Of a stretch of DNA of 25,736 nucleotides, positions 9,350-17,860 are shown in pieces. The DNA comes from a candidate division Zixibacteria bacterium SM23_81 (lineage in GTDB: Bacteria > SM23-81). The notes below the pieces were generated by a model. It saw nothing but the letters and a program-made list of their open reading frames with translations, made no database searches and was not told the DNA's origin. Positions within the stretch are counted from its first letter, which is position 1; the number at the start of each line of letters is the position of its first letter. Both the position numbers and the translations under genes were made by a program. The stretch is taken from assembly GCA_001304015.1 (NCBI GenBank), contig LJUY01000036.1, positions 1 to 25,736 on the forward strand. Reading direction: 5' to 3'.

Positions 9350-10015
9350 TCAGTCCTCTTTTCCTTTGTGCAGGGCCTGTTCGACGACCTCCCACACCAC
9401 CTCTCGGGGGAATCCTCGTCTCAAGAGAAAGGCGGCCATCCTCTGTTTGGCCTTCTTTTCGTCCAGTGCAAGATAGCGTTTTCGCCTGATCTTGAGCAGA
9501 TTGGCGGCCAGCTCTTTTTGGGAGACCTGGCCAAAGGTCTCTGCGACGGTTTTCTCCACAATCTCGTTTGAGATGCCCTTTAGCTTCAGTTCCCGGCGCA
9601 GAAGACGCTCTCCCAGCGGCTTGGTGGCCACACGGCTTTGAGCCCATTGGGCAGCGAATTGCACGTCATCCAGCAAGTCACTCTGGCGGAGTTCTCGGAT
9701 GACCTGGTCGATAACGTTCTGTGAGTGTCCTCTCTTTTTAAGTCGCTCGGCCACCTCCCAGACGCTTCGGGCGCGATAGCCGATGAAATCCAGTGCGAAG
9801 CTCTTAGCCTTGCTCTTTTCTGCAGCTGAAGTCACTTTCTGCAGCTGGCTTTGACTGAGTTCCAGGCCTTGGCGCAAACCCATATCTTGGGCTACCTGGA
9901 GGTCAATGCCCATGGCGAAACGGCCGTCTAAATAGAGAGACACCCTTCTGGGATTGCGTTTCTGGCTCTCTATTTTGGTGATTCTGAGTTTTTCTCTTTT
10001 GCTCACAAGGCTCAA
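9350..10015 (-). CDS. recX: Regulatory protein RecX
   Basis: 221 residues, built of the repeated three-helix RecX units. The diagnostic stretch is the ALDFIGYRARSVWEVAERLKKRG region (about residues 73-95), followed by LDDVQFAAQWAQSR at about 115-128 and the basic RRELKLKGIS block. RecX binds RecA filaments and limits their growth. It lies 50 nt downstream of recA on the same strand, the usual coupling. The start shown is TTG at 10015; a GTG three codons later (10006) is a credible alternative, and neither has a strong Shine-Dalgarno. The first 50 residues form a basic beta-rich region seen in many longer RecX proteins. Confidence 0.9.
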   Translation of the reverse strand: MSLVSKREKLRITKIESQKRNPRRVSLYLDGRFAMGIDLQVAQDMGLRQGLELSQSQLQKVTSAAEKSKAKSFALDFIGYRARSVWEVAERLKKRGHSQNVIDQVIRELRQSDLLDDVQFAAQWAQSRVATKPLGERLLRRELKLKGISNEIVEKTVAETFGQVSQKELAANLLKIRRKRYLALDEKKAKQRMAAFLLRRGFPREVVWEVVEQALHKGKED

Positions 10016-10065
10016 CGGCTCATCTGTTGGTAGGAGATGGCCGGATGGGGGCGAGAGGATGAATT

Positions 10066-11127
10066 TCAGACTTTTTCCTTCGGGGAGGTCGTTTTTATTT
10101 CCTGGGCCTTCTCCGTTTCTACTTTCGCCATGCCCAGGGTCTCTCTCACCTTGCTCTCGATCTGCTGGGCCACTGCGGGCGTGTCCTTGAGAAAGAGCCT
10201 GGCGTTTTCGCGGCCTTGACCCAGCCGTTCTCCGCCAAAGGAAAACCAGGTTCCACTTTTCTCAACCACGCCGTGTTCGGTGGCCAGATCGAGGAGCTCG
10301 CTTTCCCGGGAGATGCCTTCCCCGTATATAATGTCGAACTCGCTGTCTCGAAATGGAGGAGCCATTTTATTTTTGACCACCCGCACCCTGGTTCTGTTAC
10401 CGATGGTACTATCCCCTGATTTGATGGAGCCTACCCTCCGGATGTCCAGACGCAGAGAGGCATAGAACTTGAGGGCCCTGCCGCCGGTAGTCGTCTCCGG
10501 GTTGCCGAACATCACGCCCAACTTCATTCGAATCTGGTTGATGAAGACGACACAGGTTTTTGACTTGCTAATGGTTCCGGTGAGCTTGCGCAGGGCCTGA
10601 GACATGAGGCGAGCCTGAAGGCCCATGTGCGCGTCTCCCATATCTCCCTCGATCTCGGCCCGCGGGACCAGGGCGGCCACCGAATCGATGACCACCACAT
10701 CGATGGCTCCGCTGCGGACCAGGGTCTCGGCGATCTCAAGCGCCTGCTCACCGGTGTCTGGTTGCGAGACCAGGAGGTTGTCGATGTCTACTCCCAAATT
10801 GCGGGAATAAACCGGGTCAAGAGCGTGCTCGGCATCGACAAAGGCCGCTATTCCTTTTTTTTTCTGAGCTTCGGCGATGATGTGAAGGGCTAGGGTTGTC
10901 TTTCCGGAGGCCTCCGGACCAAAAATCTCCACAACTCTGCCCCGTGGGACACCTCCGACTCCGAGAGCCGCGTCCAAACCAAGAGATCCTGTGGAGATCA
11001 CCGGCACTTGGATTCTCGCCGCGTCTTCGCCCAGCCGCATGATGGAGCCCTTTCCGAACTGACGCTCGATTTGAGAGATGGCCAAATCCAGGGCCTTGGC
11101 CTTCTCAGTCTTTACCTCCTCCGCCAT
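10066..11127 (-). CDS. recA: Recombinase A
   Basis: 353 residues from the ATG at 11127. This start is preferred over an in-frame GTG at 11136, because that GTG overlaps a GGAGGT Shine-Dalgarno spaced 7 nt before the ATG. Motifs: [15 protein letters not shown] near the N-terminus, Walker [18 protein letters not shown] Walker B region, loop L1/L2 segments with [21 protein letters not shown], and an acidic/lysine-mixed tail. RecA drives homologous recombination and induces SOS by stimulating LexA self-cleavage. It is followed by recX and preceded by a 151-nt gap after thpR that holds a candidate promoter with inverted repeats. No intein is present. Confidence 0.98.
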   Translation of the reverse strand: MAEEVKTEKAKALDLAISQIERQFGKGSIMRLGEDAARIQVPVISTGSLGLDAALGVGGVPRGRVVEIFGPEASGKTTLALHIIAEAQKKKGIAAFVDAEHALDPVYSRNLGVDIDNLLVSQPDTGEQALEIAETLVRSGAIDVVVIDSVAALVPRAEIEGDMGDAHMGLQARLMSQALRKLTGTISKSKTCVVFINQIRMKLGVMFGNPETTTGGRALKFYASLRLDIRRVGSIKSGDSTIGNRTRVRVVKNKMAPPFRDSEFDIIYGEGISRESELLDLATEHGVVEKSGTWFSFGGERLGQGRENARLFLKDTPAVAQQIESKVRETLGMAKVETEKAQEIKTTSPKEKV

Positions 11128-11219
11128 TGCTCTCACCTCCGTATGGTGTGGGGTTCATGGAGTCCAAAAATCAGACGGATTGTCTACAAGACAAAATGGG
11201 TTTGGGAGTCCTCAGCGCG

Positions 11220-11260
11220 GAACGGGCACGAATATGAGACCGTTCTGCGACATCGTCCAA
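11220..11260 (-). promoter_or_regulatory. Candidate recA promoter with overlapping inverted repeat
   Basis: On the minus strand TTGGAC (11255-11260) and TCATAT (11232-11237) are 17 nt apart. An inverted repeat GAACGG-N14-CCGTTC (11220-11245) covers the -10 box. A second dyad, TTGTC-N5-GACAA (11180-11194), lies between it and the recA start. Either could be the SOS operator of this lineage; neither matches the Bacillus or E. coli LexA consensus exactly. Confidence 0.4.
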
Positions 11261-11278
11261 ACTGGTATAAAAGCCATT

Positions 11279-11842
11279 CTATCTTAATTCGATCACCTTC
11301 AGGGCGCTGTACTCAGCTCCCGTTGGTTTCAACTCACTGCGCATGACCTTCACTGCGGTTACAGGTATCTCCCCACTCTTGAAGACGATGGACGCAAGCC
11401 TTTCCAGAAGAGGCTGGATGCCACGAAGCGATTTGACGCGTCCGATGGTCAGATGTGGGGAGAAGCCTCTCTTCTCCTTGGGGAAACCGTATCCGGCCAA
11501 CTGAGCCTCTATTTGCTCCTGAAGTTTTCTCAGCAGTTCTTTCCCCTTGGGCACGCCTATCCAGATGACGCGCGGCCTCCGCAGGTTAGGAAAGCCGCCT
11601 ATCTCAGCCAACTCGAAGGAGAACGTGGAAATCCCCGTCACGCCTCTCTCTACAGCTTGATAAACCATGACCAGCTGCTCCTGGGAGATTTCTCCCAGGA
11701 ATTTCAGGGTCAAGTGGAGGCTCCCGGGTCGCGCCCAGCGGATCATGGAACCCAGCGGCCGCAGCTGCTCGATAATCTGGCCGAGCTGCGCCTTAACAGC
11801 CGGGGAAATGTCCACGGCCACAAAAGTTCTTACCTCAGCCAT
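11279..11842 (-). CDS. thpR: RNA 2',3'-cyclic phosphodiesterase (2H family, LigT/ThpR)
   Basis: 187 residues, the typical size. The two HxTx catalytic motifs of the 2H phosphoesterase superfamily are plain: HLTLKF at about residues 43-48 and HLTIGR at about 130-135. The start RTFVAVDISPAVK is also typical of the family. Members open RNA 2',3'-cyclic phosphates to 2'-phosphates or, in reverse in vitro, ligate tRNA halves; the cell role is uncertain. It sits 25 nt after cinA and upstream of recA, an arrangement (cinA-thpR-recA) found in several phyla. Ribosome site is weak. Confidence 0.92.
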   Translation of the reverse strand: MAEVRTFVAVDISPAVKAQLGQIIEQLRPLGSMIRWARPGSLHLTLKFLGEISQEQLVMVYQAVERGVTGISTFSFELAEIGGFPNLRRPRVIWIGVPKGKELLRKLQEQIEAQLAGYGFPKEKRGFSPHLTIGRVKSLRGIQPLLERLASIVFKSGEIPVTAVKVMRSELKPTGAEYSALKVIELR

Positions 11843-11867
11843 GCAGAACTAACTCGCATTTTAGAAA

Positions 11868-13100
11868 TCAGAGCTTCAGCAGATGCTTTCGGATCAGATT
11901 CAGGGCTGCCATGACGCAGCATTCCTTATTGGTCCTCCGATCCTGGCCGAAGACAAAGCGTTGTGCACACGACCCCTCATGGTGGGCCAATCCGACAAAT
12001 GCCAGGCCTATGGGTTTTTCGGCCGTAGCTCCGGTGGGACCGGCGATGCCCGTTGTAGACAAACCCAGGTCCGTCCCGCTGATCTTTCGCACCCCCTCGG
12101 CCATGGCTATTGCCACTTCCTGGCTCACGGCGCCATGTCGGTCCAGAATCCGCCGGGGAACCTTGAGGATCTCTCTTTTGGCCCGGTTGCTGTAAGCAAC
12201 AACTCCCCTCTCGAGATAGGCCGAGCTGCCCGGCACATCGGTCAGACGATCGGCCAGAAGCCCTCCCGTGCAGGACTCAGCCAGCGCGATGGTCACCCGC
12301 TTCATGATCAGCAGGGTGGCCACTACGCGCTCCATGGTGTCATTGTCCACGCCGTAGATCTGGTCCTCCAGTCGCTCCTCGATTTGCTGCGTCGCCCGGG
12401 ACAAAAGGGCCTGGGCTTCTTTCGCTCTGTTCGAGCGCGCTGTAAGCCAGAGATCTACGTTGCAGGGCCCAGGGAGATAAGCCAGCCGTATGCCCTCTCT
12501 GGAGATTCTCCTCAATCTCTCGCTGAGAGCTGATTCACCGATGCCAACCGTCCGCAATCGGCGACGTCTCACTACCCTCTCTGCGGCGGTGTTCCCAAGT
12601 GCCACGGCTATCTGCTGCTCGAAGATGGCTCGCATTTCCTGGGGCACTCCCGGCAGGATGTAAAGGGACTTTCCGTTCTTCTCCAGTCGCAAGCCCGGCG
12701 CTGTTCCCACAGGGTTATCCAGAACTTTTGCCCCCTGGGGGAGGAGCGCCAGAGATTCCAGCTTGCTGTGGAGCCTCTGGCCATTTTTTTTCAGGCGTTC
12801 CTGAATACGCTGGAGGACCCGCTGCTCCAGAATTAATCGGCGTCCTAAGGCCTGAGCTAAAGCGCTTCGAGTGACATCGTCCTCGGTGGGCCCCAGGCCG
12901 CCGGTTATCAAGATGAGATCCGCTCTCTGCAGGGCCAGGGATAGGGCTTGCCCGATCCGTTTTGGATGATCCCCCACAGTGGTCCGCCATAGGGGTTCCA
13001 GGCCCATCTCCGCCAACCTTCGCCCTAAAAAGGCAGCGTTGGTATCAGCCGTTTGCCCCAGGAGGAGTTCATCCCCGATAGTGATGATCTCGACCATCAT
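11868..13100 (-). CDS. cinA: CinA family protein (molybdopterin-binding domain plus NMN deamidase domain)
   Basis: 410 residues, full length. The N-terminal domain (about 1-170) is MoaB/MogA-like with EIITIGDELLLGQTADTN and ITGGLGPTEDDVTR; its relatives hydrolyse ADP-ribose-type pyrophosphates. The C-terminal domain (about 255-410) is the CinA/PncC amidohydrolase with ALAESCTGGLL and GIAGPTGATAEKPIGLAFVG, which converts nicotinamide mononucleotide to nicotinate mononucleotide in NAD recycling. Both domains look intact. It is 21 nt after pgpA and 25 nt before thpR. The start shown has two tandem ATG codons at 13100 and 13097 and only a poor Shine-Dalgarno. Confidence 0.95.
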   Translation of the reverse strand: MMVEIITIGDELLLGQTADTNAAFLGRRLAEMGLEPLWRTTVGDHPKRIGQALSLALQRADLILITGGLGPTEDDVTRSALAQALGRRLILEQRVLQRIQERLKKNGQRLHSKLESLALLPQGAKVLDNPVGTAPGLRLEKNGKSLYILPGVPQEMRAIFEQQIAVALGNTAAERVVRRRRLRTVGIGESALSERLRRISREGIRLAYLPGPCNVDLWLTARSNRAKEAQALLSRATQQIEERLEDQIYGVDNDTMERVVATLLIMKRVTIALAESCTGGLLADRLTDVPGSSAYLERGVVAYSNRAKREILKVPRRILDRHGAVSQEVAIAMAEGVRKISGTDLGLSTTGIAGPTGATAEKPIGLAFVGLAHHEGSCAQRFVFGQDRRTNKECCVMAALNLIRKHLLKL

Positions 13101-13121
13101 GGGTCGTTCCGTAGGACAATC

Positions 13122-13607
13122 TCAGCCACGCAGAGCCAAGACTAAGTGCAGTAGCACATTAGTGTATATGCCAGCCATGACGTCGTCGGCCATAATTCCC
13201 CATCCATCGGGAAAGGTCTCGAGCTTTCGTATGGGGAACGGCTTCCAGATGTCAAAAATTCGGAAGAGGACAAAGGCTATGGCCACCAGCGTCAAGCTTT
13301 TGGGCAGGGCAAACAGAGCGATCCAGAATCCAACCACCTCATCTATGACGACGCGAGAAGGATCAGGCCCCACGTGCCTTCGCATGGCGGTGCTGGCCCG
13401 TATCCCCAGGAAGAAGAACACCAGGATGCACCCCCCACTGACCAGGGGGGCGTGCAATCCCAAGAACCAGTAAATAGCTGCGGCTGCAAAGGTTCCCGCT
13501 GTTCCCGGCGCAATGGGGAAATGTCCCACAAAACCCGCCGTGGCGATGATCCTATCGGCCTTAGTGGGCAAAGTGCCGATCCAACACCTCCGGAAGCTGG
13601 CATACAA
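13122..13607 (-). CDS. pgpA: Phosphatidylglycerophosphatase A
   Basis: 161 residues, an inner-membrane PgpA enzyme that removes the phosphate of phosphatidylglycerol phosphate. Diagnostic motifs in order: FPIAPGTAGT (about 30-39), RVVIDEVVGFWIAL with the key acidic residues (about 85-98), FRIFDIWKPFPI (about 115-126), and GWGIMADDVMAG (about 135-146). Hydrophobic segments lie between them. It directly follows pgsA (23 nt), so the two successive steps of phosphatidylglycerol synthesis are adjacent. The start is uncertain: TTG at 13607 is preceded by AAAGG at 10 nt; no ATG in frame lies before the conserved core. Confidence 0.93.
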   Translation of the reverse strand: MYASFRRCWIGTLPTKADRIIATAGFVGHFPIAPGTAGTFAAAAIYWFLGLHAPLVSGGCILVFFFLGIRASTAMRRHVGPDPSRVVIDEVVGFWIALFALPKSLTLVAIAFVLFRIFDIWKPFPIRKLETFPDGWGIMADDVMAGIYTNVLLHLVLALRG

Positions 13608-13630
13608 TTCTAGTTAACCTTTGCCACCCA

Positions 13631-14218
13631 TCACTTGAGCATGCCCTTGATGAGCGCGGCGTTTTTGACGATATAATCAATCCCCGAAACGAGGGTCAGG
13701 ACCATGGTCACCAAGACCAGCCAATTGAATGCCTTGAAGGCGACCTCCGTGGGCATCGGGGAATGATGATGACCCAGGGCGGACCAGGTCATTTGTAAGT
13801 TAGTGAAAAACAGGATAAGGACGATGACCACCATTTGGCTAGCCGTCTTCCACTTGGCCAGTATGCTGGATGTGATGACAACGCCTCGATAGGCAGCCAT
13901 GGCTCGCAAGCCTGTGATAAAAAGTTCCCTGACGATGATGGGAAGGACGATCCAGCTCTTCACATATCCCCGGGCCACGAAAGCGATGAAGGCAGTTGAT
14001 GTCAACAGCTTATCCGCCAGGGGATCCATGAACTTGCCGAAGCTCGTGACCACGCCCGTTTTTCTAGCCAGGTGGCCATCGTACACATCGGTGAGTGAGG
14101 CGACGGCGAAGATAAACAGGGCGAAGTAACGGGAGTAGATGCTCTCGATAAGAAAAGCAACCGTGAAGATGGGACTCAAAATGATCCTGGTTAAGGTGAG
14201 CTTATTAGGCAGATTCAT
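13631..14218 (-). CDS. pgsA: CDP-diacylglycerol-glycerol-3-phosphate 3-phosphatidyltransferase
   Basis: 195 residues from the ATG at 14218. The start is preferred over an upstream TTG at 14266 because a GGTGGG ribosome site lies about 10 nt before the ATG and the protein then begins MNLPNKLTLTRI, as usual for PgsA. The CDP-alcohol phosphotransferase motif is visible as LTDVYDGHLARKTGVVTSFGKFMDPLADK with small differences (DGxxAR...G...D...D), spread over about residues 43-70. Several membrane segments follow. It makes phosphatidylglycerol phosphate from CDP-diacylglycerol and glycerol 3-phosphate. The motif has Tyr-Asp-Gly where many have Thr-Asp-x-x-Asp-Gly; catalytic Asp residues remain. 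It lies 70 nt after porB. Confidence 0.93.
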   Translation of the reverse strand: MNLPNKLTLTRIILSPIFTVAFLIESIYSRYFALFIFAVASLTDVYDGHLARKTGVVTSFGKFMDPLADKLLTSTAFIAFVARGYVKSWIVLPIIVRELFITGLRAMAAYRGVVITSSILAKWKTASQMVVIVLILFFTNLQMTWSALGHHHSPMPTEVAFKAFNWLVLVTMVLTLVSGIDYIVKNAALIKGMLK

Positions 14219-14288
14219 CTTGTGCTTCCCACCTTCGGAGGGCTTTCGCCGTGGTCTATCACTCAAATTCTATGGACGACGCGCTGGG

Positions 14289-15206
14289 TCATGTGGCTCT
14301 GCGCTGAAGCTCCTCCCAGCGGCGATCAACCTCAGCTTGGGCTTTCTTTAATATATGTCTGTTTTTGGGCTCGTACAGGTGCCGAAATCTTCCCTGCTGC
14401 TTCGTCCACTCGTCAAGAGGCTTCTTTTCCTTGGGCTTGTAGGTGATTTTCCAAACGCCATTCTCCACTTCATACAGGGGCCAGAAGCAAGTCTCCACGG
14501 CCAGGCGAGCCATTTGAATGCTTAGCTCCTGGGGGTATATCCAGCCCGGAGGGCAGGGGGAGATGATGTTGATGAAGCTGGGTCCATCAGCTTCCAGGGC
14601 CTTGGCCACTTTGTCCGTTAGGTCACGCCAGCGGCTGGGTGATGCTTGGGCCACATAGGGCACGTTGTGTGCAGCAACGATGCCCGTCAGGTCTTTGGGG
14701 AACTCTCTCTTGCCGGGAATTACTTTCCCCGCCGGGCTGGTCGTCGTGTGTGCGCCGAGGGGTGTGGAGCTGGACCGCTGAATGCCAGTGTTCATATAGG
14801 CCTCGTTGTCGTAGCAGATATACAGCATTCTATGCCCGCGCTCCAGAGCACCGGAGAGTGCCTGGAGCCCTATGTCGTAGGTTCCACCGTCGCCACCGAA
14901 GGCGATAAACCGGTATTCGGCATCCAACTTGCCCCGTTTCTTCAAGGCTCGGTAAGCGGTCTCCACGCCGCTGATGGTGGAGGCCACATTCTCGAAGGCG
15001 TTGTGAATCCAGGAGCACCTCCAAGAGGTATACGGAAAGATGGATGTGGAAACCTCCAGGCAACCGGTGGCCGCGCCCACCACCACGTGGGTGTCGGTGC
15101 TAAGCAGGATCTGTCGAACGATCACAGGCGCCGCGCAGCCGGGACACATCCGGTGTCCACCACAAAGCAGTTCCTCTTTTTTAGATAGTTCTTTGAGACT
15201 AGGCAT
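14289..15206 (-). CDS. porB: Pyruvate:ferredoxin oxidoreductase, beta subunit
   Basis: 305 residues, the thiamine-diphosphate-binding beta subunit of a four-subunit 2-oxoacid:ferredoxin oxidoreductase. Visible signs: cysteines in HRMCPGCAAP (about 18-27), ATGCLEV near 46-52, the PYTSWRCSWIHNAFEN stretch typical of PorB, and the TPP/Mg motif GGDGGTYDIG followed by CYDNEAYMNTGIQRS. A final cysteine near 216 in ISPCPPGW completes the cluster ligands. The enzyme cleaves pyruvate with CoA to acetyl-CoA, CO2 and reduced ferredoxin, oxygen-sensitive in known members. It begins 8 nt after porA. Other oxoacids as substrate cannot be excluded, but the PorB-specific stretch favours pyruvate. Confidence 0.94.
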   Translation of the reverse strand: MPSLKELSKKEELLCGGHRMCPGCAAPVIVRQILLSTDTHVVVGAATGCLEVSTSIFPYTSWRCSWIHNAFENVASTISGVETAYRALKKRGKLDAEYRFIAFGGDGGTYDIGLQALSGALERGHRMLYICYDNEAYMNTGIQRSSSTPLGAHTTTSPAGKVIPGKREFPKDLTGIVAAHNVPYVAQASPSRWRDLTDKVAKALEADGPSFINIISPCPPGWIYPQELSIQMARLAVETCFWPLYEVENGVWKITYKPKEKKPLDEWTKQQGRFRHLYEPKNRHILKKAQAEVDRRWEELQRRAT

Positions 15207-15214
15207 TTGCGCTC

Positions 15215-16396
15215 CTATTCTCGCAAGTTCAAATAATTCACAATTTTAGTAACATTTCCCGTTTTGGCGACCTTCCCAAGTTTCTGGTAGACTTCCTGAA
15301 TATTTTCAATCTCCACGGCCCGTCCTCCCAGGCCATAGATGAAGTTGATCACCGGGATGCGATGGCCTTCATTATAAAGAGCCGAACACACTTCACAGAA
15401 AAGAGGTCCTCCCTGCGCGCCAAAGGAGAGAGATCGGTCAAGAACTGCTACGGCTTTTTTGCCGCTGAGAACCTTGGCGATCTCCATGGCCGGGAAGGGG
15501 CGAAAGACGCGGAGTTTCAGCAAACCCGCCTTGATTCCCCGCTGGCGAAGCTCATCCACTACTGGCCGAGCTGTACCCGCCGTGGATCCCAGAATGACAG
15601 CGGCGATCTCAGCGTCTTCCATGCGATAGGCGTCGAAAAGACCATAGGTGCGTCCGCTTTTTTGACCAAATTCATGGCCTACCTGGACGGCGACCCGTTT
15701 GGCATTCTCCATGCCATCCACCTGCGGTCGTTTGTGCTCAAAGTAGTAGTCGTGGAAATCGATGGGGCCATAGGTTACTGGATGTTGTGGATTCAATAGG
15801 GGATATGGAGGCTTATATTCTCCGACAAATTTCTGAACCTCCTTCTTCTCCAGGAGGCGGATGTCCTCCATGCCGTGGCTGATGATGAATCCATCCAAGG
15901 TGACCATGGCCGGAGTAAGCACATCAGGATGTTCTGCGATTCGCATCGCCTGTATGGTGTTATCGTAAGCCTCCTGGGCATTTTCGCTGTAAATCTGGAT
16001 CCACCCCGCATCTCGACAACCCATAGAGTCACTGTGATCGCACAGGATGTTGATGGGCGCGGAGAGGGCTCGGTTTACCACGGGCATAACGATGGGCAGC
16101 CGATTGGATGCAGCAATGTAGACAATCTCCCACATCAAAGCCAATCCGTTGGCGGCGGTGGCGGTCATCGCCCGAGCTCCCCCAGCGGATGCGCCCACAG
16201 TGGCGCTCATGGCGCTATGCTCCGACTCCACCAGGATCAGCTCGGTGTCCACATCGCCATCGGCCACGAAGTCTGCGAACTTCTGCATCAGGGCCGTTTG
16301 AGGTGTGATGGGATAAGCGGCCACCACATCGGGGTTGATCTGCATCATGGCATAAGCGGCAGCCTCGTTTCCCGTTAATGCTAAAATTTTTGCCAT
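15215..16396 (-). CDS. porA: Pyruvate:ferredoxin oxidoreductase, alpha subunit
   Basis: 393 residues, normal for PorA. The N-terminal pyrimidine-binding domain shows GNEAAAYAMMQINPDVVAAYPITPQT and the VESEHSAMSATVGASAGGARAMTATAANGLALM stretch; a middle segment has SENAQEAYDN; the C-terminal transketolase-C-like domain has LKLRVFRPFP and a DRSLSFGAQGGPL motif with the conserved Asp-Arg. With PorB it forms the catalytic core. It is 27 nt after porD and 8 nt before porB. The order gamma-delta-alpha-beta is the one usual for archaeal and thermophile-type Por operons. Confidence 0.95.
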   Translation of the reverse strand: MAKILALTGNEAAAYAMMQINPDVVAAYPITPQTALMQKFADFVADGDVDTELILVESEHSAMSATVGASAGGARAMTATAANGLALMWEIVYIAASNRLPIVMPVVNRALSAPINILCDHSDSMGCRDAGWIQIYSENAQEAYDNTIQAMRIAEHPDVLTPAMVTLDGFIISHGMEDIRLLEKKEVQKFVGEYKPPYPLLNPQHPVTYGPIDFHDYYFEHKRPQVDGMENAKRVAVQVGHEFGQKSGRTYGLFDAYRMEDAEIAAVILGSTAGTARPVVDELRQRGIKAGLLKLRVFRPFPAMEIAKVLSGKKAVAVLDRSLSFGAQGGPLFCEVCSALYNEGHRIPVINFIYGLGGRAVEIENIQEVYQKLGKVAKTGNVTKIVNYLNLRE

Positions 16397-16423
16397 ATCT
16401 TACCTCCCAACCATCTGGGGGCT

Positions 16424-16720
16424 TCACTTTTTCTCTTTGACCATGGTAATAGCTTTGATCTTGGGGGGACACTCTTCGGCGCAGATCCCGCAGCCTTTAC
16501 AGTGTTTCATATTAAAACCGGCAAACTTCTCGTTCTTAACAATGATGGCGCCATCTGGACATAATATCCAACATAACAGACAGTTGGTGCATTTCTTCGG
16601 GTCATGAACAGGCATGAAGGTTCGCCAACCACCGGTTTCGTATTTTTCAGAATTTCCCGCATCGAGGATCAGCGCCCCCAAAGGTAGATCCTTGTATCCT
16701 GGTTCCTTGGCCTGACTCAC
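16424..16720 (-). CDS. porD: Pyruvate:ferredoxin oxidoreductase, delta (ferredoxin) subunit
   Basis: 98 residues, with two 4Fe-4S ferredoxin motifs: CTNCLLCWILCP at about 43-54 and CKGCGICAEECP at about 74-85. It passes electrons from the PorAB core to external ferredoxin. The start is a GTG at 16720 whose bases overlap the porG stop (GTGA, 4 nt), a sign of translational coupling. All eight cluster cysteines are present. The N-terminal 40 residues contain a GALILDAGNSEKYETGGWRTFMP segment, typical of PorD. Confidence 0.95.
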   Translation of the reverse strand: MSQAKEPGYKDLPLGALILDAGNSEKYETGGWRTFMPVHDPKKCTNCLLCWILCPDGAIIVKNEKFAGFNMKHCKGCGICAEECPPKIKAITMVKEKK

Positions 16721-17289
16721 TCGGTCTTCACCTCCTTGTAAGCTCTCTTGATGGCCTTTATGTTACCCTTTATCACCTCTGGGCGGAACTTTTCAGAAAA
16801 TTTGTTGCGAAATCCATCAACCAAGCCTTCCAGGGGCAAAATCCCCGTGGCCTTCATGACGGCACCTATCATTGGGGCATTTGGAATGGGCTTGCCGATA
16901 CAATCGATGGAAATCTGGGTCGCATCCACGGTGAAGATTTTCCTACCCTTCAAGGTGAGTCTTTTTCTGATCGTCCCAGGGCTCTCCAATGTGTTCACCA
17001 CCAGAATGCCGGCCTCGGGCAGCCCTTCGGTCACATCTACGGCGTCGAGGAGGGTTGAGTCCAAAACGGCCACAGCGTCAGGGGTGTGGATAGGGGAGTG
17101 GATGTAGATGGGTTCCTCGCTGATGCGAGTAAAAGCTCTCACTGGTGCACCCCTTCGCTCGGCACCGTACTCTGGAAAAGCCTGTATGTGTCGGCCCTCG
17201 CCCAACGCGGCTTGTGCCAAGATCTTGGCTGCCGTCACAGCTCCCTGGCCGCCCCTCCCGTGCCAGCGGATTTCGGTCATCTCTGTCAT
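16717..17289 (-). CDS. porG: Pyruvate:ferredoxin oxidoreductase, gamma subunit
   Basis: 190 residues, the Rossmann-like gamma subunit. Motifs: EIRWHGRGGQGAVTAAKILAQ at about 5-25, QAFPEYGAERRGAPV at about 36-50 and RAFTRIS, and a C-terminal NAPMIGA segment. In the enzyme it contributes to CoA binding. The start at 17289 is chosen because AGGAGG stands 7 nt ahead; another ATG only 3 nt after the Shine-Dalgarno is in a different frame. It is the first gene of the por operon. The 110-nt gap upstream holds the outer end of an inverted repeat (17339-17376), so the por promoter lies close to or inside the boundary of the neighbouring cassette. Confidence 0.94.
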   Translation of the reverse strand: MTEMTEIRWHGRGGQGAVTAAKILAQAALGEGRHIQAFPEYGAERRGAPVRAFTRISEEPIYIHSPIHTPDAVAVLDSTLLDAVDVTEGLPEAGILVVNTLESPGTIRKRLTLKGRKIFTVDATQISIDCIGKPIPNAPMIGAVMKATGILPLEGLVDGFRNKFSEKFRPEVIKGNIKAIKRAYKEVKTE

Positions 17290-17338
17290 GCATGTGCCTC
17301 CTGATTGTTGAGATTCGAGTTGGTGTTTCTTAATGATT

Positions 17339-17376
17339 GTCGTTTGGCGGATTCGAAGCTGGTTACGTCATTCGTT
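17339..17376 (-). repeat. Left copy of 38-bp inverted repeat bounding the HNH/four-helix-bundle cassette
   Basis: Read on the minus strand this stretch matches 18678-18715 read on the plus strand at 31 of 38 positions by hand alignment. The outer 12 nt, CCGCCAAACGAC, are identical. Inward of it lies a series of TTCGA/TCGAA-like short repeats. The opposite orientation puts the two copies as terminal inverted repeats around two genes. Confidence 0.7.
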
Positions 17377-17399
17377 TGTCGAAGTTCGATGTTCGATAA

Positions 17400-17795
17400 C
17401 TATCTTTTCCGAAAATCCTTCCATTTTTTAGCCAGAAGGTAGATTTGCCTACTTGTTTTATCGTAAGTGTCAATAAGTTTCTCACATAAAACCTGGTCAA
17501 CCCGTGAAGAATAGAGATCTCGCGTGTGACTTAATGATACAATCATCTCGTTACTTTCACCCAAAGCCTCATAGAGATATTTCTGGAATCCTCTTCTCTG
17601 ATGCCTTTTTGCGTATCCCTCAGCTATGAGACGAGGAATTGCTTTGGCTGATCTGCGCAATTGATCGGCAAGATCATCGCGCTCTTCTCGAGGGAGCTTG
17701 GTTACTATTTTTGTGATGACCTCGATAGAGGCAGCATAGGAATTCTTATAAACTTCTAAATCCCAAAAGCTGCGAATTCGTTTGCTTGATTCCAT
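17400..17795 (-). CDS. Four-helix-bundle protein (23S rRNA intervening-sequence protein family)
   Basis: 131 residues. The start FWDLEVYKNSYAASIEVITKI, the LPREERDDLADQLRRSAKAIPRLIAEGYAKR stretch and YLYEALGESNEMIVSLSH are the marks of the S23/IVP four-helix-bundle family; Avd proteins of diversity-generating retroelements belong to the same fold. The helices are amphipathic with no membrane segment. Function is unknown for stand-alone members; a nucleic-acid role is inferred from the basic surface of relatives. It is not inside a 23S rRNA here. It lies 65 nt downstream of the HNH gene, same strand, with few G+C by eye compared with the por genes, and no reverse transcriptase or template repeat is seen near. 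Ribosome site is poor. Confidence 0.88.
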   Translation of the reverse strand: MESSKRIRSFWDLEVYKNSYAASIEVITKIVTKLPREERDDLADQLRRSAKAIPRLIAEGYAKRHQRRGFQKYLYEALGESNEMIVSLSHTRDLYSSRVDQVLCEKLIDTYDKTSRQIYLLAKKWKDFRKR

Positions 17796-17860
17796 TCCGG
17801 ATGCAGCGCTCTGATGTGAGATTCGTTATTTATAATCAGAGAAAAATGACACACCGCATG

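Noticed and set aside
11128-11136. In-frame GTG start that would add three residues to RecA
   Set aside because: It overlaps the Shine-Dalgarno of the well-spaced ATG at 11127.
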